DNA from: Ambrosia x helenae
Taxonomy: Eukaryota; Streptophyta; Magnoliopsida; Asterales; Asteraceae
Direction of reading: 5' to 3'
Assembly (NCBI GenBank): GCA_030844895.1
Contig: CM061227.1
Coordinates: forward strand, 116,171,603 to 116,235,602
DNA: 64,000 nucleotides
Shown: piece by piece, positions 21,939 through 33,600 of the stretch
Layout of the letters: every line of letters starts with the position of its first letter
How positions within the stretch are numbered: position 1 is the stretch's first letter
Notes under the pieces: model-generated
Database searches by the model: none
Seen by the model: only the letters and a program-made list of their open reading frames with translations
Told to the model about the DNA's origin: nothing
Position numbers and translations under genes: made by a program

Positions 21939-22391
21939 AAATGGGGTGCGAGCGCTGCTATGAGTGGACGCCAATGAGTGCGCGGGGCAGGGGCTTTGGT
22001 GGAACTGCGGGTGTGAGATGGGAAAAGAGATGACAGGAAATTTTCAGAAAATCCCCCCAATCGTTGAAGCCTTCAAAAATTCTATAAAAAACATTTTCAC
22101 CTATTTAAACCATTTACATTCAAACAAAAATTCTCACACTACACACACTTCATTCCATTCAAAGCGATTTGTCAAAACTATCAAGTTGACTTTTCCCCGA
22201 CCACCTTTCGCGATAAACGAGGAACAGATACTTGAAAATCTCATATTTGGATTTGGTGAAGCATATTTGTTGATCTCATCAGCATGACTTGGAAGTGGAT
22301 TTAAACTAGTTATGTTTATTTATTTGTACCTAGGACTCTAGGAGTATTTTAAAACATATTAAGTGATTTATTTAATTGAACTAGATTTTTG
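21939..22391. other. Possible remnant of a Harbinger-like element, no intact gene
   Basis: Begins with GC-rich GGGGTGCGAGCGC and has a TATA-like ACCTATTTAAACC at about 22100 followed by a leader of the same style as at 56400-56490. An open frame at 21964-22287 shows no known domain. This resemblance is weak. Confidence 0.25.
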
Positions 22392-22592
22392 GAGGGTGTT
22401 TAGGATTGAGTTTCAAAACAATTTATTAATTTACTAGATTTTAGCCCGCGTGTACACGCGGTTCACCAACGTACATCTACTTAGGGAATTATAACATATA
22501 AAGAAAAATACAGTAGAAATATTTTTTTAAAGTATAACATAACGAATACAAATTTTATTCAACTATTAATAAATATTTCTTTATACACCACA

Positions 22593-22835
22593 TTTCTGGT
22601 TGTAGTGTTCAAATTCACATCACCATCAAGTATAAGTAATTTCACTCATGTGCTGCTTTTAACTCTTGAAAATGCAACATAAAGTTAGCCATGTGAGAAA
22701 ACAGGTTCTCTTAAATAGAATCCAACCTTAGATAAAGACTGTCCTTGCCTTTTATTGACGGTCATTGCGAAACATACACTTATTAAAAATTGACGCCTTT
22801 GGAAATTTACTGGAATCTTGATATCAGATGGTTTA
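22593..22835 (-). pseudogene. C-terminal remnant of a Helitron Pif1-type helicase
   Basis: The minus-strand translation gives FAMTVNKRQGQSLSKVGFYL, then REPVFSHG, a stop, and LYVAFSRVKSS, a stop, then VKLLILDGD. This is the last conserved block of plant Helitron RepHel helicases (motifs V and VI, ending in a (Q)LYVA-SRV motif). Two in-frame stops (TAA for the usual Gln, TGA further on) and the lack of the rest show it is dead. Its distance from the 3' hairpin, about 150 bp, is what one expects for an element that once was autonomous. Confidence 0.88.
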
Positions 22836-24160
22836 ATATTTATTCTAGTAATAATAGTTTTGATACCAATGTTTCCACCTAATATGAAATCTAAAAGATA
22901 CGGGGGAGTCCCGAGGCTGAAATCTAATAATATTTAGTGTAAGAAATGTGGAATGTGTCTCAAAGAATACGAAGCTGAATATATGATGGGAACATTAGAA
23001 TGCATACATAGGTAAACATATTGGTGAGGTTATTATTTAGATGTATAAGTATAAAACAAACTAACAAAGTATAAATTTATTATGAAATATATGAATGAGG
23101 AATATATTATCATAGATTAGATTTGAAGAGATGATTTGGCAAAAGTAATTAAGTGTTAAAAGAATTTGATTACTATGCAGAAGAAGGAAACGAATTACAA
23201 AATTAAGTCATACATTTAAGAAAATCTTTTTGTACACAACATTTGTTGCCTTTGTTTGTGGTTTACCCTCTTTATTAAGTATTAACAATTTAACTCCATC
23301 TCTACTAAAAATCCAGTTGCAATAACTAAGAAGGTGTCACCACTTAGTGCAAATTAATATAACATGATCAAAACAGTTCTTATAATGTTAACAGACAATA
23401 CAAAGAATATGCGACAGAAATATAATTTTACTAAAAGTATAAAACCCATGGCAACAAACTTTTATGAATTGGGTTGGACTTCTATAGACAATTGGGCTTA
23501 CCCATTCACGGTCCATAATGAAAAAGTTTTATTCATAAATTGAACAACTGACTTACTCGATAGTCGGTACATTAAAAAATGTTAATTAGCAATATTGTAA
23601 AATAAAATCCATAGATTATATCTATATATCCATAATCATTAAACAAAAGCTAGTTTTTTATCACCAACATATCATTGGCATATTGTAATTTGACTTCGGT
23701 ATACAACGTGTGTACACGCGTGACTATAACCTAGCTTTTTATAAACTTTTAAAAGTTACTCATCTAATAACAATTATTCAAATCAATATTTATATTTTAC
23801 TTATGTATTGTACATATCATAGCCTTGCAATTCAAAACTTTCACTATGAACTTTAAATCTATTCATAAGTTTTCTAAATTCTATTCTTACCACTTAAAGC
23901 AACGCATATTTACTACCACTATAATCAAGAATTATTGGAACACTCTATTTACAACCTAAAGCCAAGTTCAAATTAAAGTAATGAAAAAAATTAACCTAAT
24001 AACAAAACCAATAGATTTTTAAACATAACTGATTACGATTGTTATACTAATTATACATCAAAATTTCAACTTTTAATAAAGTTGTTAATAAACTGCATCA
24101 TAATAGATTCATTACATATCAACCAAAAAGTATTTTAAGTTCATATAAAACATACTATAT
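22836..24160. other. Helitron interior, AT-rich, no intact gene
   Basis: Contains scattered helicase-like words next to 22835 and then no recognisable frame. Near 23700-23734 lies a second hairpin-plus-CTAG motif in the opposite orientation, annotated separately. Confidence 0.5.
23702..23734 (+). mobile_element. Second Helitron 3'-end-like motif, opposite orientation
   Basis: CGTGTGTACACGCGTGACTATAACCTAG is close to an inverted copy of the 22434 terminus (hairpin around GTGTACAC, about 10 nt, CTAG). It may be the end of another Helitron or an inverted duplicate of this one's end. Confidence 0.45.
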
Positions 24161-24274
24161 TTAATTAGCATCTTCATCATCATCCATTTCAGATTCGGAT
24201 GACTCCTCTGCTTCCACCATGGCCGCTTCCTCCTCCAGATTCCTGATTTTTAGGCGAATCATTTGTTCCAGATT

Positions 24275-26270
24275 TGTCACACCCCAACCGATGGCAGAAT
24301 ACATCAGGGCGAGACTTGGGATAGATTGTTCAAAGACTTCATGACACTAGAATTCGTGACAATATGATTTAAAGATAAAATTTCATTCATAGCATAATTA
24401 TCGTCTAAAAAGATAACAGAAATACAAATTGTTTTCATGACAAGAGAAATACGACATCAAAATATAGAACTTAAACTAGCGTGAGTTTCTAGTCCAATCC
24501 TAAGTAGATTTCTTGAATATCTTGCATCAAACATTTCCTGCAACATGTATAAAATATCCGTCAACACATAAAGCATTGGTGAGCATACTAGTTTTAGTTT
24601 ACATACATAGTATTTTAGAATGGTTTACTCAAATCTCATACTATAGCATTGTACATACATATCATACAAAAGACATAACTCAAACCCGCGAGTACCACAG
24701 CGTATACCTAGCATATTCATGCTAGGCCGTTTAAATCTTAACAATGACCCATAAAGGGGGCGGTGTGCTAGTCCTATAGCGCTATACATGTTAAGTGGGC
24801 TAATAATAGTTAATGATTTATGTCTAAGTATCTAAGAATCATAAGCATGGCAAGTAGCATATAAGTATGTTTAATAGATTGAGCATGTGTGTTTATGAAA
24901 GCATTAGTGTGTTTTACATATGATACATGTTTACACCCCAAAAGTGATAAAGAGAAAAAGGGGACAAGTATGAACTCACCTTTGGGTGCGTTAAGTAAGG
25001 TTCCAAAGACGAGTCTTGGGAGGTTAGTTCCTTAGATGTAACACCTGGTAGTCACATTAGCCTTGGTTAACTAGAATTAGAGAATAAAGGGTCTTAGGTT
25101 CGAGTTTAGATTATAGATTCAAGAGAGTCAAGCAAGCCTTTTAGGCGAACCAAAACACAAACCACCATGAAGGTGATTCGGATGGTCATAAGAGTCAAGC
25201 AAGCCTTTTAGGCGAACCAAAACACAAACCACCATAGAGGTGATTCGGATGGTTATGAGAGTCAAGCATTGGTAAGGTAGGGATGTATCCACAAACCTTT
25301 CCGAGTTATTAAGTTAGTAGAGTTTATATAATTTAGTATTTATATAATATAACTTAAGAAGTAGGGTATGGTGACTTAGTTTGGATGAGCCTTGGCCTTC
25401 CTTTTGTCAACCATGAACCATAACACAAGTCCCTCCATCATTGAGTTGTCGGTGAACTTGGTTGGTATTATTAACAACCTAGTGCATAAAAGATAATAGA
25501 AGATGACCACATTTGAGGCCTCAAATTGGTGCCCTACTCATGTTTATTTGCCATGGCAAATAGGAGAGAGGTCCTAGAGGTTTCCTCAAAGGGTTTGAAG
25601 AAGAGGAGAGTGAAGAAAGTAGAAGAGAGGTTGAAGGTGAAGTGAGAAACTCACTTATTCTTGAGAGAATTCTTGAGAGATTCGGAGATTTAGAGAGGAT
25701 TTAGAAATGAGCAAGTGTTAGAATGTGTAGGAGTGATGTATTTATAGTTGAGGTAAAGAGTTGGGTATTAAATGGAGTTAATAAGGTGGTTAGAAAGAGA
25801 TTAGGTTGTGGTTAGGAGTTTAATTAATATGAATGGTACGAATTACTTGTTGTTGCTGTTTGTTATTCACGTCCAAAGAACAAAAAAATAAAGCAACGAA
25901 ATTATACTAACACCATGATTGCCATGTCACTTGTGTTGAGTCACACCTAAGATCCTACGTTGGCACCTTATCCATTAAGTATACTTCAAAATGTTGATTT
26001 TTTGTAGGTCTCAAAAGTCAAAGACTATAAGTCACGTTTTTTTTAAAGATATTATTACTAAACAAAAAATATATATGTTTTATAATAAAATATATATTAA
26101 GATCTTAACTAAATGAGTTTCTAGTTATAAAGTGTAAATTGAATAGGATAAATTATAATGACAACTCATCATGAATTGGTAGAAAAAATAAAGCGGATAA
26201 AGGCGAACTTGAAATTTGTTAAACATAGAATTTAAAATATATGTAAAATTAAAAATCACGCGATGTTACA
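24275..26270 (-). repeat. 3' LTR of the large non-autonomous element
   Basis: TG...CA borders. It contains a 66-bp tandem duplication (25125-25256, GAGTCAAGCAAGCCTTTTAG start) and a TATA-like CTATAAATAC on minus at about 25738-25747. Confidence 0.9.
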
Positions 26271-27773
26271 GTCTCCCCTACTTTAGGAAATTTCGTCTCG
26301 AAATTTAATTAAGAGTCAACATTTTGAAAAATAGGTATGTGGTTTGATATGAGAACAAAGCTTGTTAGTTTATTAGGTTTAAAGCGAATACGGTATCTAG
26401 TCACTTGTGCGATAATTATGCTCGTAAAATAAGTACTTTTAAAATTTTACCCAAGGTTGTGAGAACTTAACCGACATAAGCATTTTGTAAATAGTGAAAT
26501 AAGGGGCACGTATAAATAGGTTTGTATATGGAGTTAATGCAGCACATTTTTTTGGAAAGGTAAGTAAGTATACAACATTACATGCATGAAATAGTAAAGA
26601 TCTTGGGAAAATAAGTATTTATACTGTATGGCATATATGAAGTAGCAATAGTTTAGAAAGATACCAAGTGTGCGGTATGAAATAGTAAAAATCCTGTGAA
26701 AGCAGGTAAATATACTATGTATAAGAAATAGTAAAAATTTTAGGAAAATAAGTAATTATACGGTATATCATATATGTAATAGTGGAAATTTTTGCTTGTA
26801 AAAGAGGTGTCCTTAGATAATTGGGTGGAATAGTAAAAATGTGAGTATAATGAGTGACTAGATGTGGGAATGAATAGTATTTAGTAATAGATATTTGGTT
26901 TACACAAGGTCGAAAATTTTATTAGAAAAACTTTTAGAATACGATTAAATAAACGAGAAATTGGACTATTTGAAAACAGCTTTTTGGTTATATAAATAGT
27001 ATTTATTTAGTTTGAAATCCAGTATATAAGTAGTCAAGAAAATATAAGAAAGTGAGAGGGAAAATATTGTTTTAAATGTATAGATTCTTTTAGAGGTTAA
27101 GGCCAAAGTTTACGGGACTTAGAACGAGATTATTGATAATGGGAGGATTGCTGATTAAGCAAGGATAGGCAAAAGGAATGAAACGAAGTTGATGGAGATT
27201 ATAAGTATGGATTATTCATAGCAAGGATGATGTTGCATAGTAGAGAGTGTGGTTCAAAACAATGTTATAACATGCATAAAAAAAAAAAAAATAATGCAAG
27301 CGTAGTTAGACTAGTAAACTATAACATAAACGGTATCGCAAAAGATAAATAACGTAAGTGTTGGTCAAAATTTAAACTTGACACCCAAAACTTCTCATGG
27401 CTCGAACAACTCTACTTTTGGTAGTATGACAGACATTTATGTATAGGATGTACCGGCGGCGTATCCACCATGCCGTTATCATACCTCATCCGTGTTATTA
27501 TTCAAGTCATGATAGGTTACACACACTAGGACTTGTTATGTTTTCCATGCGCCCAATTTTTGTAATTACGTGTGCACCCGTAATTAGTCCGATTGTCGTA
27601 TGGTCCACATAATTTGTCTTAGTTATGTGTGGGTCGCTAGTGGACACAAAATACTTATACACAAAGAAGAAGACATTAAACAGTTTTGATGTTGTAAACA
27701 TAGCAAGCACGTGACATGCAAACACATAATGTGAAAAAGGCATTGAGCAAGTTTTTGATGTTGTTAACGGTAC
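26271..27773. other. Interior of the large LTR element, left part
   Basis: Starts with the purine tract on minus (26283-26271). Contains irregular repeats of AATAGTAAAAATTTTAGG with AAATAAGTA-type words, 26530-26900. No coding sequence recognised. It ends at the GCGTT duplication of the chromovirus. Confidence 0.6.
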
Positions 27774-27778
27774 GCGTT

Positions 27779-30453
27779 TGTCACACCCTCAAAATCCACT
27801 TGCGGAGTTTTACCGCGAGGCGCATGACAAACCAGGATCCAAACCAACGATCACAATAAACAAGTCTAAATGAATATAAATGCAATTTCAAAACATAGTT
27901 TAAAATCCCCGTTTACAGCGGAAGCTTATTCAAAACAGTATCTCAAAGTAACCAAATGTTCAACATATGAAAACCATGCGAATCTAACTAGACGCCGTGC
28001 AGACGCGTGCGCCCTAGTCCAGTAGTGCTACCTTAGCGACCTGAGAAAACATGTAAAAGTTTACGTCAGCACAAAAATGCTGGTGAGTTTACAGGTTTTG
28101 TAATCCAAGCACCAAGTCCACCTGTCCATACTATAACAAATCGAAAACCAGTGTACGCTAGCTAGGCGTATGTTTTGTTACTACCACGATTGGAAAACCA
28201 TTACTAACACGCATACCAGATGTTGTGCCCGAAAAGTAAACCAGTTGTTCCTGTTGTTCCTGTTTGAGACAATATGCACTCGCCCGGCCCTCCAAGCCGA
28301 CGAGCGGGGTTGGTCACTCCCAATAGCGCTATTCACATTTCCCCGTTGTGCAAACCCGCACATTCATGGTTCCCCCCGGGACTTCCAAAGATCGTGTAGT
28401 ACACAATAGAAACCCATAGTATGACAGTAGTTACCAAATAATAGTTTTAACACATGTTTTCTCCCCCGAAAGTATGAAACCAGTTTAAAAGAGGGGCCGT
28501 AAACTCACCTTAAGTTGCGTTACTCCTTAAACCGAGTAAACTCAGCTGCTATGCTAGTCCCGTAAAGCGGCGACCTAACATATGACAGTTACAAGTACTT
28601 AGACTAATAACCCGCAGGTTAATTAGTCCCTAGATGTCCAGACCATAACCAAGTTCGTTTGAAAACACCGTGACTGTTTAACTGACCCAAAGTACAAGAC
28701 TCGACATCCCATTGGTGACCCGAGACTCCCCGTGTTATGTTTACGCTCTCAAACATGCAATCATGCAATCACACTTAACATACGTTAACGCACAACAAGT
28801 TATAGCACATAGTTCACGTATCACCGAATTACATCCAAACATATGTTACCAAGTTATTAGATATGTTACGGGGTTCCTAGCATGTTCCTACATGTCAAAT
28901 CGGGTCTCGGAATGCTAATTTATACTTACAGCAGCAGTACACGCGATTAGGAAAAGTCAACTAGCATTTAGGTTGGTCAACTGGCATTTAGGAAGGCTAA
29001 TCGCATGTAACTACTAGCATTTAGGGCTGATTGCATGTAACTACTAGCATTTAGGGCTGATTGCATGTAACTACTAGCATTTAGGGCTGATTGCATGTAA
29101 AAACTAGCATTTAGGGCTGATTGCATGTAAAAACTAGCATTTAGGGCTGATTGCATGTAAAAACTAGCGATTGGGGCCTAATCGCATGAAAGATGGGCGA
29201 TTGGCCTCCTAATCGCCTCTAACATAGGCGATTAGGGTTGCTAATCGCCTGTAACCTTGCTGTTCCGGTTTTTCGCGCGTTTAACGCTCCAAATCAGACC
29301 CAGAACGTGTGTAACCATCCAATATCATCCCAACAACTATTCTAAACATGTTTAAACCAAAATCCTTCGTTTTGCCTCGTATTATCAGTCCTGCATGCAA
29401 TCACGTATTCCAAACACCATTCACATAGCATGCAACATCACACTAACATGCGTAACTATCACCCTAATAATCAGTTACTCAGATTTTTATCATCATAATA
29501 TCATTATTATTCTGATCTAACATAATAACATGTCACTCATTCATCTAGAATCATAAAAACCCTAGCTTTCTAATCATAAACACACATAACACATGTATAC
29601 TAGTTAAAATCCGATTAACAACACTTATTAACGATTTTCAGAAAGCTTTTCCGTTTTAGAACAGGTCTGGACCATTAGGGATTGATTAAAAACGTTTATA
29701 AAGATTCATGGATGGAAACCAAACCTTAGATTTGTGAAAGAATGATGGATTAAGCTTGAAACCTTGTGTTTTGATCAAAAATCGCGTTCCAGAGGTTGTG
29801 TGTGTGTTGGGGCAGGTTATGGGACGACTAGGGTTTGTATAATGAAGTTTATGAGGTCAAGTATGGTATTTATAGTCGTTTTTAGTCGTCCAGCCCGTAA
29901 CACGCGATTATGCAGCCCTTACACGCGATTAGGAAGCCTAATCGCATGTAAGTTCATGCAATTGGGGCCTAATCGCATGAACAGTCATGCAATTAGTCCC
30001 TTACTCGCCCCTAGGGTCCCCCACTCGCCCCTCCTATAGGCGATTGGGCTATCCTAATCGCCTATAGGGGCCTGTTCCGTGTGTTTTGCGCGTTAAACCC
30101 CGTTTTAACATATGTTAACACATATTCACATACCGACAAGTCACATAATGATTGTAAACACATAACACTTGTAAATACACATATTCACACTCGTTCACCA
30201 ATTCACGGGACTCGAGACTTGTATGTTCCGTATGCCCTGACGATCCTACAAATCGTCACCGTTTGTACACTTGGTTAAGGACCGACATCTAATGAACCTC
30301 TAGACCAACATCCAATGATCTTCTAGACTAAACCGATAGTTCCCGAACCATAACCCGACTTAACTAACCCAGTTAAGTACAATATACGCGTGACTCGCTA
30401 AGGTAGACTTTCATCTAGACAACGTTGTTAACCAGAATTTGCCGGGTGTCACA
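27779..30453 (-). repeat. 3' LTR of the chromovirus
   Basis: Contains a six-unit 30-bp minisatellite (28965-29170), clusters of GCGATTAGG/CCTAATCGC words, and a TATA-like CTATAAATACC (29875-29865 on minus). Confidence 0.95.
28965..29260. repeat. 30-bp minisatellite and TAATCGC inverted words in the LTR
   Basis: Units GCATTTAGGGCTGATTGCAT with a 10-bp linker, six times, then CGATT/AATCGC pairs that can fold. More of the same words lie at 29905-30065. The same array lies at 36997-37292 in the other LTR. Confidence 0.9.
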
Positions 30454-30465
30454 TCATCCCCACGG
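30454..30465 (-). promoter_or_regulatory. Polypurine tract of the chromovirus
   Basis: CCGTGGGGATGA on minus, directly before the LTR start TGTGACACCC. A close second copy of the LTR-edge/tract junction (TGTCACATCATCCCCAC on plus) lies at about 30570-30587. Confidence 0.75.
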
Positions 30466-30611
30466 TAAAAGAATTTTCGTCCCGAAAATTGCACAAGTAC
30501 CAAAAGAACAAAAGAAATAACGAAGGGAATAAACAAAAGATAGAAACCAAAAGAGAGATTTACCCGAGTTGTCACATCATCCCCACGTTAAAAGGAATCT
30601 CGCCCCGAGAT

Positions 30612-33600
30612 TCATTCAGCTGCAGAAGAGACATATCTCGACTCGAACGCTTCCTTAGGAAAGAGATGAGGATACTTAGACTTCATCTGATCCTCCCGTT
30701 CCCACGTGTACTCTGGTCCCCGGTTCGAGTTCCACCGAACCTTAACGATACGAATCTTGCTTTGACGTAGGCTTTGAATCTTGTAATCCAGAATCTCCAC
30801 AGGTTCTTCCACAATCCGAAGACGATCATCAACCTTGATCTCTTCCAGTGGAACGATGAGAGACTCGTCAGCCAGACACTTCTTCAAGTTTGACACGTGG
30901 AAGACGTTATGTACGTTACCGAGCTCCGTCGGTAAATCAAGACGATATGCCACCGGTCCAATCCGTTCCAGGATCGTAAATGGTCCGACATACCGTGGGT
31001 TGAGTTTGCCACGCTTCCCAAAGCGTATGACGCCCTTCCACGGTGAGACTTTTAGAAGTACTTTGTCATTAACTTGGAATTCCAATGGTTTGCGACGCTG
31101 ATCAGCATAACTCTTTTGCCGGTCCCGTGCCGCTGCCAACCGGTTACGAATCTGTACGATCTTTTCCGAAGTTTCGTACACTAGTTCAGGCCCAGTGAGT
31201 TGACTCTCACCCACTTCAGCCCAACAAAGAGGAGAACGGCATTTTCGTCCGTACAGTGCCTCGAACGGAGCCGCCTTGATGCTCGTGTGATAACTGTTGT
31301 TGTACGAGAATTCTACTAACGGTAGATGAGCTTCCCAACCTTTGCCAAAATCGATCACACATGCCCGCAGCATGTCTTCCAAAGTTTGAATCGTACGCTC
31401 ACTCTGACCGTCAGTCTGTGGATGATAAGCCGTACTCATGTCTAGTTGGGTACCCAAAGCCTTATGCAAAGACTTCCAGAAGTGAGAAGTAAAATGGGAG
31501 TCACGATCCGAGATAATAGAAACTGGCACCCCGTGCTTAGAAACAACTTCCTTCAAATAAAGACGAGCCAAACGATCCATGGTGTCGGTCTCCTTAATAG
31601 CAAGAAAATGGGCTGATTTCGTCAACCGATCGACAATCACCCATATCTTGTCATTCCCGCTTGGTGATTTAGGAAGTTGTGTGACAAAATCCATGGTAAT
31701 CCGTTCCCATTTCCATTCCGGAATTTCAGGTTGTTGCAAGAGACCCGACGGTTTCTGGTATTCCACCTTGACCTTAGCACAGGTCAAGCATTTGCTCACG
31801 TATGAGGCTATATCCGACCTCATGTTTGGCCACCAGTAAAGCACCTTCAGATCTTGGTACATCTTATCCGAACCAGGATGAATAGAATACCGGGACTTAT
31901 GAGCCTCATCTAGGACAAGCCCCCGTATTCCCCCGAATAAAGGAACCCATATGCGTTCTGCGAAATAGTGCAGGCCATCAGGCCTTCGCTCGAGGTGCTT
32001 GTCGGCACCGTGCATAGTTTCAGCTTTAAGGTTTTCCTCCTTCAAAGCTTCCAACTGAGCAGAACGGAGTTGATCAGGTAGGGATGAATGAATGGTGAGC
32101 TGCAACGCCCGAACGCGACGAGGTTTAGTAGATTCCTTCCTGCTCAAGGCGTCTGCTACAACATTCGCCTTGCCAGGATGGTACTTAATGGCACAATCAT
32201 AGTCGTTCAGAAGTTCAATCCAACGACGCTGCCGTATGTTCAAATGTTGTTGGTCGAAAATATGTTGGAGACTCTTGTGATCGGTGTAGATGGTGCATTT
32301 GGTACCGTACAAGTAATGTCTCCAAATTTTCAACGCGAAAACCACGGCACCCAACTCCAAGTCATGGGTGGTGTAGTTCTTCTCGTGCACCTTGAGTTGA
32401 CGAGAAGAATACGCGATCACTTTCTCGCGTTGCATCAACACGCAACCGAGACCATGAATAGAAGCATCACAGTAAACAACGAAATCATCAGGGCCTTCAG
32501 GTAACGACAAAATAGGAGCAGAACACAGTTTAGACTTCAGTTCTTCAAACGCTGACTCTTGTGGTTCACCCCAGTCGAATTTCCTATCCTTCTGAGTAAG
32601 AGTGGTGAGGGGTTGAGCGATCTTCGAGAACCCCTGAATGAAACGACGATAGTAGCCCGCAAGGCCTAGGAATTGCCGCACCTCAGTTGGCGTCTTTGGT
32701 GCTCCCCAGTCCTTGATCGCTTCGATCTTAGCTGGATCGACATGAATCCCTAGTTCATTAACCACTTGTCCTAGGAACTGAACTTCGCGTAACCAAAAGT
32801 CACACTTTGAGAACTTAGCGTAAAGTTGTTCCCGTCGCAAGAGTTCCAAAACTAACCGCAGGTGTTCCTCGTGTTCGGTCTTGTTCTTGGAGTAGATCAG
32901 AATGTCATCAATAAACACAATGACGAACTTGTCAAGATATGGTTTGCAAACGCGGTTCATCAAATCCATGAAAACCGCCGGTGCGTTCGTAAGACCGAAA
33001 GGCATGACCAAGAATTCGAAATGGCCATAACGTGTACGAAAGGCAGTCTTTGCAACGTCAGCTTCCCTTACGCGCAACTGGTGATAACCGGACCTCAAGT
33101 CAATCTTGGAATAATAACTAGAACCCTGAAGCTGGTCGAATAGATCATCAATACGTGGAAGAGGATAACGGTTCTTGACGGTCAATTTGTTCAGTTCTCT
33201 GTAGTCCACACACAATCGGAAACTTCCATCCTTCTTCTTAACAAATAGAATCGGGGCTCCCCAAGGGGAAGAACTTGTCCTGATGAAACCCTTGTCCAAG
33301 AGTTCCTGTAACTGACTAGACAATTCCTGCATCTCGGGAGGTGCAAGACGGTAGGGGGCCCGAACAATAGGAGCAGCCCCTGGTACAAGATCAATACCGA
33401 ACTCGACTTGACGATGAGGATGAAGACCAGATAAATCATCGGGAAAAACATCAGGAAACTCGCGTACAACTGGAATATCGTCGATCTTCTTCTCATCACC
33501 AGAGGAAACAGATAAAAGCGCCAAAACGGCTGGATACCCCTTTCGAAGACACTTAAGGGCTTTCATGCTAGAGATGATGTTTAGCGGAACACCACCCTTG

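Noticed and set aside
28965..29260. Regular repeats that might suggest a CRISPR array
   Set aside because: Plant LTR minisatellite: contiguous 30-bp units without unique spacers.
28170..30278. Several 60-90 codon frames that occur twice (also at 36202-38310)
   Set aside because: They lie in the two LTRs of the chromovirus and are identical because the LTRs are; no domain.
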